Assembly: GCA_963736445.1 (NCBI GenBank) | Contig: CAVTOY010000007.1 | Span: 1-64,000 of the forward strand | Length of the DNA: 64,000 nucleotides | Origin: Thiosocius sp963736445 | GTDB lineage: Bacteria; Pseudomonadota; Gammaproteobacteria; Chromatiales; Chromatiaceae | Direction of reading: 5' to 3' | Part shown: positions 36,791 to 43,222 of the stretch, in pieces | Position numbering within the stretch: position 1 is the stretch's first letter | Layout: every line of letters starts with the position of its first letter | The notes under the pieces: generated by a model | The model's input: only the letters and a program-made list of their open reading frames with translations | What the model was told of the DNA's origin: nothing | The model's database searches: none | Position numbers and translations under genes: made by a program

Positions 36791-37410
36791 CGACTTCTTT
36801 GCGACACCAGCCGCCAGATCCAGCGGATCGCGAGGGCCATCAGCATCCCGACCAGCAAAAGTAGAGATACGAGACCCGGATCAATTGCTACGCGGGGGTA
36901 CACGCGCGAAAAAAGTGTTCCTAGTGTGGTGGCTATAAGAAGTCCGCCCAGCACAACTGTAAAAAATGCGCCGAGCCGGGCATAAAATCCGGGTGTGTCG
37001 GGGTCCATTTTGGTGCGATTGCGCCATCTGCGTAAGGTGTCTGCGATCTCTGCGGCAGTATTGCCCTCCGGCTGCAGAATGGTGACGGCTCGGAGATAGG
37101 CTGGTATCTGCTCGAAGGGGGTCGCTTCGACAATGGTCGGCAGCACATGTCCGTGGGGATGCTCCCATTTCTGGCGGGCGATCTTCAACTCGGTAAGAGC
37201 ATAGCTACCCTGCGCCACCGAGTGAGGGGAAATGAGAAACACCATTGCGTCAGCGGCCTCGAGGGCTGCGCCAATTCGGCTCTCGAAATTGTCGCCGGGA
37301 ATCAGTGACGGTTGGTCGAAGAACACATCGTGGCCGTCCCCGACCAAGGCAAGGTAGACGTCCTCGGCGATACGTCCGTCCTCGCTGGCGTAAGAGAGAA
37401 AAAGTCTCAA
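36787..37410 (-). CDS. TIR-domain protein with two C-terminal membrane helices
   Basis: About 207 residues. The start is TTG 37410, chosen because GGAGG lies 7 bases upstream and the TIR domain begins at once (LRLFLSYASEDGRIAED). The TIR core runs to about residue 130, with a candidate NAD-hydrolase glutamate E74 (YALTELKIA). A linker and two membrane helices follow (FFTVVLGGLLIATTLGTLF; LVSLLLLVGMLMALAIRWIW), so the TIR faces the cytoplasm. In bacteria such TIRs are commonly NAD-depleting effectors or signal producers. Coupled by ATGA overlap to the downstream lipoprotein gene. Function as a defence pair is inference. Confidence 0.8.
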   Translation of the reverse strand: MRLFLSYASEDGRIAEDVYLALVGDGHDVFFDQPSLIPGDNFESRIGAALEAADAMVFLISPHSVAQGSYALTELKIARQKWEHPHGHVLPTIVEATPFEQIPAYLRAVTILQPEGNTAAEIADTLRRWRNRTKMDPDTPGFYARLGAFFTVVLGGLLIATTLGTLFSRVYPRVAIDPGLVSLLLLVGMLMALAIRWIWRLVSQRSR

Positions 37411-37744
37411 CGGGATGCCTCCGTTTCCAACCGACGCAGTGCGGGCATCCCAATAAACACGCGGTTCAACCGGAAGCATTCCGGTTGGCTAGCGCAGGGA
37501 AGCTCGCTGCGGTTCCGCGAAAGACCTTCGCCGCTTGTTTTACCCGAGCCTGCCACTCAATCCGAATGATTCTGAGTTTAGGCCATATGTGCCCCAAATC
37601 TATTCCCAACGGCATCGTGTGCTCCCGGCTGCGCTGGGGGCTAACTGTTGATCTGAACCCCGACACCGCTTTAGAGCCATGGTAGAAATTTGAATAGCGT
37701 GGGCTTCGCGTCGTCAGCAGGCGGGTAGGCGTTTCAGCCGAAAG

Positions 37745-37818
37745 GTCGTGTTGGTTGCTGTAATTAACCAGGCGGAGGAGCGCCGGTGCCTTACTGGAGG
37801 TGGCTAAGGACAGCTCGC
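37745..37818 (+). repeat. Family B repeat, copy 9, interrupted by the 191-bp element
   Basis: GTGTTGGTTGCTGTAATTAACC ... GGTGCCTTACTGG and GGCTAAGGACAGC; the 191-bp element follows at 37819 and AGAACCGG resumes after 38009. Confidence 0.7.
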
Positions 37819-38009
37819 GGCCCAGGCCGTGTGAAAACTCCGAAGCGTCATGTGCGCCAGGATCGGCTCGAACTTGCGCTTCTGCAGGGCGCATGCCACC
37901 GCGCAAACGGCTAATGGACCGTCACGCGTCTACTCGCCTTGATCAAAATCCTCTCTAGCTCAGAGACGATTTCAGGACTCTGTTTTTGCGTTTTTACACA
38001 CCCTGGGCC
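37819..38009 (-). mobile_element. 191-bp MITE-like element, copy 2 (inverted)
   Basis: Reverse complement of 4953-5143, with the same length and only a few differences, bounded by GGCCCAGGCCGTGTGAAAAC and its partner GTTTTTACACACCCTGGGCC. Confidence 0.8.
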
Positions 38010-38334
38010 AGAACCGGTCCTTCGCTGACCGACCCAGTCGACCACCAAAATGCATTCCTGCACAGGGTCGACCAACTGGCGCTTCCACCCAGGACCGGCT
38101 ATTCCAGTGAATTTGCCCCTCCCGTAACCTCATGTGAAAGCGGCCAATTCCCATAAAGGGTACCTGTGCGAACTGAACTGAGAGGCTTTTAAACGCAGCA
38201 ACGGAAAATTTTGGCGCGAAAGCGATGATATTGATGATTCGCAGTGCGACAGGTCTTTCTTCATGCTAGCAAGGAGATGTGCTGAACCTTTTCGATTAGG
38301 GAAATTCGAGGGGATGCTGGACTGGAGACCTACT

Positions 38335-38748
38335 ATGCCAATGGTGTGCAAAAAGTTTTTCTCAGCGCTCGCAACTGCTTCCTTGTTGGTGATCGCAGCG
38401 CCTAACGTAGGGGCCGAAGATCTTGATGGAGACGCGGTCAGGCAGCTCGTCAGCGGAAAAACGGTTGAGGCCGTTCATGTGCCGAGAGGCTACCCAATCA
38501 CAACGTATTACCTGCCAGACGGGACTTTCAAACAGGACCGCGATGGCGCTCAAGAAAGTGGAACTTGGCACGTTGATGAAAAAGGCAAGCTTTGTACGAT
38601 GCGGACCGGATGGGGTGGAGAGTGCCGGATCATCGCCCAGGAAGGTGATGTCTGGAAGGCATACAAGATCCCCAATAAAGTATGGAAAGGACGTCAGCAC
38701 AAGAGAACATTCAACAAGATTCTTGAAGGGAACCCACATAATCTTTGA
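38335..38748 (+). CDS. Small secreted protein
   Basis: A 137-residue protein from ATG 38335 (MPMVCKKFFSALATASL) with a signal peptide ending near GAEDL. The mature part (GKTVEAVHVPRGYPITTYYLPDG, GTWHVDEKGKLCTMRTG, CRIIAQEGDVWKAYK) has the look of small periplasmic beta-barrel proteins with a cysteine pair. I recognise no named family. A GGAG ribosome site is upstream. Monocistronic in a repeat-rich area. Confidence 0.65.
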   Translation: MPMVCKKFFSALATASLLVIAAPNVGAEDLDGDAVRQLVSGKTVEAVHVPRGYPITTYYLPDGTFKQDRDGAQESGTWHVDEKGKLCTMRTGWGGECRIIAQEGDVWKAYKIPNKVWKGRQHKRTFNKILEGNPHNL

Positions 38749-38839
38749 TGCACTTTGAGGGGCCCATTTGGTGGTCGTGTAGGAGCGCCGGGAGAGAGAA
38801 ATGAAAAGGATTCCAAGATTTCTAGCATTCGTCGTGATC

Positions 38840-38936
38840 GTGTTGGTAACGGACCTATATCTGAGTGAATTGGTCAGGCTTTGACTTGCTGCCGACTCAT
38901 CGTCTCCGTTACTGGCGCTTTCGGCCAAGAGCGGAC
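38840..38936 (+). repeat. Family B repeat, copy 10
   Basis: GTGTTGGTAACGGACCTATATC, GAGTGAATTGGTCAGGCTTTG, TTACTGGCGCTTTCGGCCAA. Confidence 0.75.
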
Positions 38937-38974
38937 AAAATCTCAAGTCAGGCTCCGCAACTCCCAGTTGCGCA

Positions 38975-39105
38975 AAGCGGACACCACTTGAGCCACCGTC
39001 CCAGGAAAAGGTTCGGCCAGAAGTGTAGCCCGGCGTGGTTTTTCTGCGAATTCTGCGGAGTTAGAGAAGTGGGAATGAGGTCTGCCGACGATTTCGACGG
39101 CAGGC
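38975..39105 (+). repeat. Family C repeat, copy 2
   Basis: GAGCCACCGTCCCAGGAAAAGG, GTGGTTTTTCTGCGAATTCTG, GGAGTTAGAGAAGTGGGAATG; matches 9345-9475. Nothing else is recognised in 39106-39296. Confidence 0.65.
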
Positions 39106-39296
39106 TTTGCCTTTAGATCTAAGGATCTCACGGCGGCACCGCTCACTGTTTACTTCGGCCTCAACTGTTTCAGATCATTGCACCGCGCCATCTGGCCTGC
39201 GTCGCGGCAGGCCTCGCGAGGGACTTGCAATTTCTACCCTGCTACTCCAGTTCAGCGAGTCCATCTTCTTCTTAAGGCGCGGATCTTAAGTATCCA

Positions 39297-39572
39297 TCAG
39301 TGTAGCGATACCTTGATCATGTCGTCGGTAACGGCGATCTCATCGCAGTTACTGCCGCTACCCATGCGATCGATGATCAGCCATCGTTGTCCGGCGGCCA
39401 GTGCAATCATTGGCATATGCCAGACCCCGCGCCGATAGTTGATACCCTGGCGCCCGGAAGAGTAAAAGGCACGCAGGCTAAACAAGTTCAGCTCATCGGT
39501 CGCCGGCGCGACCACGATGAGTTGAGGATGTTCGTCGAGAATATTCTTACGGGAGACGTTATCCCAGTACAA
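39297..39572 (-). pseudogene. allA: C-terminal part of ureidoglycolate lyase
   Basis: The segment LRAFYSSGRQGINYRRGVWHMPMIAL ... RWLIIDRMGSGSNCDE is the conserved C-terminal half of AllA, which splits ureidoglycolate to glyoxylate and urea in purine breakdown. The usual protein is about 160-170 residues; here about 91 remain and an in-frame stop lies five codons before the TTG at 39572. It is a decayed passenger with no other purine genes nearby. Confidence 0.7.
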
Positions 39573-39887
39573 ACGCCGGACCTGTTAGAATTTGATTTGT
39601 TAGTACCGGCAAAAGGCGGGGCACGTTACGTTGCGATACAGGATGGCGAGGGTAGAACTAACATCGCGGTTGAGTTGGAGGAGGGTATTGCTCTACAAAT
39701 TCCTGCCGACCTGGATGGCGATAGTGATGTCGATTCGGACGACCTGGAAATCCTTCGGGCTTCGTTTGGGCAGCCGGTAAACGGTCCTGACAATCCTCTT
39801 GGCCTCGATGGAGACGGACGAATTACTGTGCTCGATTTCCGCAGGATGGTAAGGCTGTGCACACGAACCCGATGTGCAACAGGGTGA
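39528..39887 (+). pseudogene. Dockerin-type protein, C-terminal fragment
   Basis: It ends with two calcium-binding dockerin repeats: DLDGDSDVDSDDLEILRASFG and GLDGDGRITVLDFRRMVRLC. About 60 residues before them have no recognisable fold, and the true start is missing because the frame runs into the antisense allA relic. Such tails in gammaproteobacteria occur on secreted proteins that pair with cohesins; a cohesin-like gene follows at 39931. Confidence 0.65.
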
Positions 39888-39930
39888 TCAGTTGTTTTAT
39901 TACGTAGTTACGACAGCGGCGACAGACAAT

Positions 39931-40521
39931 ATGACAAAAGTGTCAACCATTTTCGGGGCGGTATTGATATTGCTGAGTACCAGAAGTGCCGGAGCCACAA
40001 TCCTTTCCGTGGATGCTGTTCCTGACGGTTCGACCGACGCGTCAATCACGGTATCCAAAGGCGAGAACTTTGACATAGATATAGTGATATCGGATGCTAT
40101 GAATTTTAGCGGGTTTTAGATTGAACTTAGATTCGATGCCGCTATCGTAAACGCGACAGCGGTAACCAGTGGTGGCGTATTCGACCCCAACACTTTCGCT
40201 CTCTTTGGGTCTATTAGTTTGGATGTTGTTAGCTTTGCAGAAGTTAGCTTAGCGTTTGCTGGGATAGACATTATTGGACCGGACGTCATAGCTACTATAG
40301 GTTTTGATGCTGTTGGTACTGGCAGCAACATATTCGCTTTAAGCGACGTAATACTGTCCGATTCATCGGGGACGAGGATATTGCCAGTTGACGTCAATAG
40401 TGGTGGCGCAACAGTGATTTTGACGCCGGCCACCATCTCATTGTTGGCAATGGTATTCGCGGCGATGCAATGGAAACAAAAGCTGCATCCGAAAGCTCTA
40501 CAGCCACGGAGAACCACCTGA
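39931..40521 (+). pseudogene. Cohesin-like secreted protein with in-frame stop
   Basis: It starts MTKVSTIFGAVLILLS with a signal peptide, then a cohesin-like beta domain (ILSVDAVPDGST, VSKGENFDIDIVISDA, LRFDAAIVNATAVTSGG, TIGFDAVGTGSNIFAL). A TAG at 40117-40119 interrupts the frame, which otherwise continues to 40521. The end (TPATISLLAMVFAAMQW) resembles a degraded PEP-CTERM helix and runs straight into IS1182 sequence. The adjacent dockerin suggests an original cohesin-dockerin pair. Confidence 0.65.
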
Positions 40522-41174
40522 TTGTGGCCCATGAAGTCACCAACGTGGGTATCGACCGCGATCAGCTTGCACCGATGGCGTAGCAAGCGGGAGAAGCAAT
40601 GGGCACGGAAGACCTCACGGTGGTGGCAGACCGTGGCTACTACAAGAGCGAACAGCTGCTCGCCTGCGAGGAGGCAGGCATCACGGTGTATCTTCCAAAG
40701 CCGCAGACCTCAGGCAACCACGCCAAGGGGTTCTTTGGCAAAAGCGACTTCCGGTACATTGCCGCGGACGATGAGTATCAGTGTCCTGCGGGCGAGCGGT
40801 TGGTGTGGCGTTTCCAGACCTTGGAACGTGGCCTAATCCTGCACAAATATTGGAGCTCGGCGTGTCCGCGTTGTGCTATGCAGGCCCAGTGCACCCCGAG
40901 TATCTATCGCCGCGTGAGTCGCTGGGAGCACGAGGCAGTGCTCGAGGCCGTGGAAGGGCGCTTGGACCGTGCCCCCGAGGTGATGCGGTTACGCCGGCAG
41001 ACGGCGGAGCATCCGTTTGGGACGCTGAAGTCATGGATGGGCTCGGCCCACTTCCTGACCAAGACGCTCCCGCGGGTGAGAACGGAGATGAGTCTTTATG
41101 TCCTTGCCTACAATCTCAAGCGGGTGATGAACATCCTTGGCGTCGGAACACTGCTGGCGGCGGTGAGGGCCTGA
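40508..41174 (+). pseudogene. IS1182-family transposase, C-terminal half
   Basis: ENHLIVAHEVTNVGIDRDQLAPMA, a TAG stop, then DLTVVADRGYYKSEQLLACEEAGI (second catalytic aspartate), CPAGERLV ... CPRCAMQAQC (cysteine cluster) and VMRLRRQTAEHPFGTLKSWMG (terminal glutamate). The N-terminal half is absent. It abuts the broken cohesin-like gene, which it probably truncated. Confidence 0.85.
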
Positions 41175-41427
41175 GAGGCCTGTTCCTGCTATAAACCAGC
41201 GGACTGAGTCATTTCATAGCCGCTCTAAAGAACTCCCAACGAAATAGTGCCCCCAGTCTCGCTGAACCGACTCGCGGCCGACCCACAAGCATTCAAGGCG
41301 GCAGAGACGCCAAAGCTACTCGTCTGCGGCACGCCAGGCGCCGGAAAACGTTTTCGCACGGCCTGGTTAAAAGAAATGGACATCTACCGCGTTGATCGCT
41401 CCTTGCACAGGCTGTAACGCCCGGACG

Positions 41428-41520
41428 CTTACCCATATCCGAGTGAATTGGTCAGGTTTCGGCTGGCTACCGACCTCATCGGCTTCGTTACTGGCGCTTT
41501 CGGCCAGGAGCGGGCAGACG
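41428..41520 (+). repeat. Family B repeat, copy 11
   Basis: CGCTTACCCATATCCGAGTGAATTGGTCAGG, CTTCGTTACTGGCGCTTTCGG, CCAGGAGCGGGCAG. Nothing is recognised in 41175-41427. Confidence 0.7.
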
Positions 41521-41600
41521 AGCTGCGCTCTTCACCAGTGAGTCACTCGCCAATAGCGGAGCCTGGATCCACCGCACGAGACAGCATCGGCGCTACGGCT

Positions 41601-41783
41601 GAGCCGGGATCTCGATATCGACATCGAGACCTGCCCGGTCTGTTCCGGAGCAGTACGAATCATGGCCTTTATCGAAGATCCCGGAGGTCATCGAGAAGAT
41701 CCTCGCCCATCTGGATGCGAAAGCGCTGAGCCCCAACGCAGCCGCCGTGCCGCGCGCCGCCCCAAGCGAGTTTGTTCGACTGA
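41601..41783 (+). pseudogene. Second C-terminal relic of an IS91-family transposase
   Basis: DIDIETCPVCSGAVRIMAFIEDP followed, after a frameshift, by EVIEKILAHLDAKALSP. Closely similar to 26846-27049. Confidence 0.75.
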
Positions 41784-41996
41784 CCAATCCATAACGAGAT
41801 CATTCGCCGGGCCGCATCATCCTTTGACGCGGAAGGGATTCGCTCGGACCGCGGGGGTGAAGGTGCCAAAAAATCGCGCTGTAACGCGGCTTGGCAGCTG
41901 GGATTCAGGTCGAAATCCCGACCCGCAGGCGATCTTGCGGTTGGTGGGCGCACTGAGAATACATGGGGAAATCCGGCAATATGAGCTTTATGCGAC

Positions 41997-42188
41997 CTAT
42001 ACTCGATCCGCCCGCTCGATCTCTTCCAGATGGGTCCGTCGGATGGTGCCCGGCCGCGCCCCGGCATGTCGTTCGAACAGCCAGCCCTCGAACTTCATCC
42101 GATCCAGCACCGCGGTGATGGCGTCCCGTTCCGAAGCCAGCGCCGCCATGCGTGAGCTGACGAAGATCTTCAGGGGGCCATCAGGCAT
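41997..42188 (-). pseudogene. N-terminal fragment of a DUF4062 protein
   Basis: MPDGPLKIFVSSRMAALASERDAI ... GWLFERHAGARPGTIRR ... LEEIERADRV is the start of the DUF4062 domain, which has a TIR-like fold and occurs with defence-type genes. The frame stops after 63 residues, just where the strand normally continues. It may be the remains of a further conflict-system gene. The plus-strand frames in 41784-42314 are not convincing. Confidence 0.6.
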
Positions 42189-42314
42189 GGGGTGCCGGGC
42201 CGATATCAGAAATGCCGCCGTGGCGGTCGCGGGAGCTTCGGCAACGCCCGTTGTCTAACAAAAAGAGCCCAGGCTATTCGACTCCACCTCCGCGGTCACG
42301 ACGCAGTTGGCGCA

Positions 42315-43082
42315 TCAATGCCGTGGCTTCGAAATCCAGTCGAAGAAGGGACCCGTCAAGGTATAACTGGTTAAACCGGACGCCGCATTGGCGCCTGTGG
42401 CGACCCCCATAACACGCATATTCGCATTCAGGGCCGGGCTTCCAGAGTCGCCCTTGCAGCCGTGCCTGGAGGGGTCAAGAAACTTCATCAGCTGCGGCTC
42501 AACGCTGTATACGGAGATATGGAGTGTATTCTTCTGCGTCCATTCCGTTGCACAGTCCGGTCCTGTCGGTCCCAGGCTCACGAGCGTGAAGGGCATTCCC
42601 GGAACCGGACTCAGTGCGGGATCCTCCAACGGAACATAGCCAAAACGGCCCTCGGCGAACGCTGCGCTCGTGATCTGCTTCGATGCGTTATCGAGCATGA
42701 TGACGGCAAGGTCGATGCCATTGTGTAAATCGCGCGCGAACATCAGGAAACCCGGGTAGTAGTCGACTCGCCCGTGCAACACGATCGCGCCGCGGCGACT
42801 GTCGGTCCCGCGGAATTCGGCTTCCTGATCGCAGTGCATGGCCCCGTTTTGCAGGTAGGTACAAAGGCAATGGGCGGCCGTCAGAACGCGATCGAAACCA
42901 ATCAGCGTTCCGGAACAGCTTCCGACTTCGCCGATCGGCGTGTAAAGGGTTTCCTCGATGTCGATACCGCCCTTGAAGGACCGAGCGGGATTCGACCAAA
43001 GCGACACCATAGCGAAGCAGATCGCCGGAAGAACGAACGCGATCGGTTGCCATCGCAGCTGGAACCGTATATGTCTTGTCAT
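42315..43082 (-). CDS. Trypsin-like serine protease (exported)
   Basis: A 255-residue S1-family protease. The N-terminal helix (FVLPAICFAMVSLW) is a signal peptide or anchor. The catalytic triad is complete: H71 (LTAAHC), D124 (GIDLAVIML), S213 (GDSGSP). Cysteine pairs flank the His and Ser as in trypsins. It would act in the periplasm or outside. It lies 140 bp downstream of the TIR-WD40 gene on the same strand, so cotranscription is likely. Trypsin-like proteases and WD40/TIR proteins co-occur in bacterial conflict systems, but this exact pair is not one I can name. Confidence 0.85.
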   Translation of the reverse strand: MTRHIRFQLRWQPIAFVLPAICFAMVSLWSNPARSFKGGIDIEETLYTPIGEVGSCSGTLIGFDRVLTAAHCLCTYLQNGAMHCDQEAEFRGTDSRRGAIVLHGRVDYYPGFLMFARDLHNGIDLAVIMLDNASKQITSAAFAEGRFGYVPLEDPALSPVPGMPFTLVSLGPTGPDCATEWTQKNTLHISVYSVEPQLMKFLDPSRHGCKGDSGSPALNANMRVMGVATGANAASGLTSYTLTGPFFDWISKPRH

Positions 43083-43222
43083 GATCGATAACCTCCATTT
43101 TGCTCTCGAAAACGGTTAGGGATGCGGAACAGCCCCGTCATGTCCAGACCGTCGTAAAGTGGCGTCGCACATAGCCTGCCGAGCGCCGATTGAGCCGGTC
43201 GCCACCAGCTACTTGTTTTGCT

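Noticed and set aside
1..42000. Families A and B as attC sites of a chromosomal integron
   Set aside because: The uniform orientation and one-gene spacing invited this, but I find no RYYYAAC/GTTRRRY core pairs, no intI, and most genes run opposite to the repeats with operons between them.
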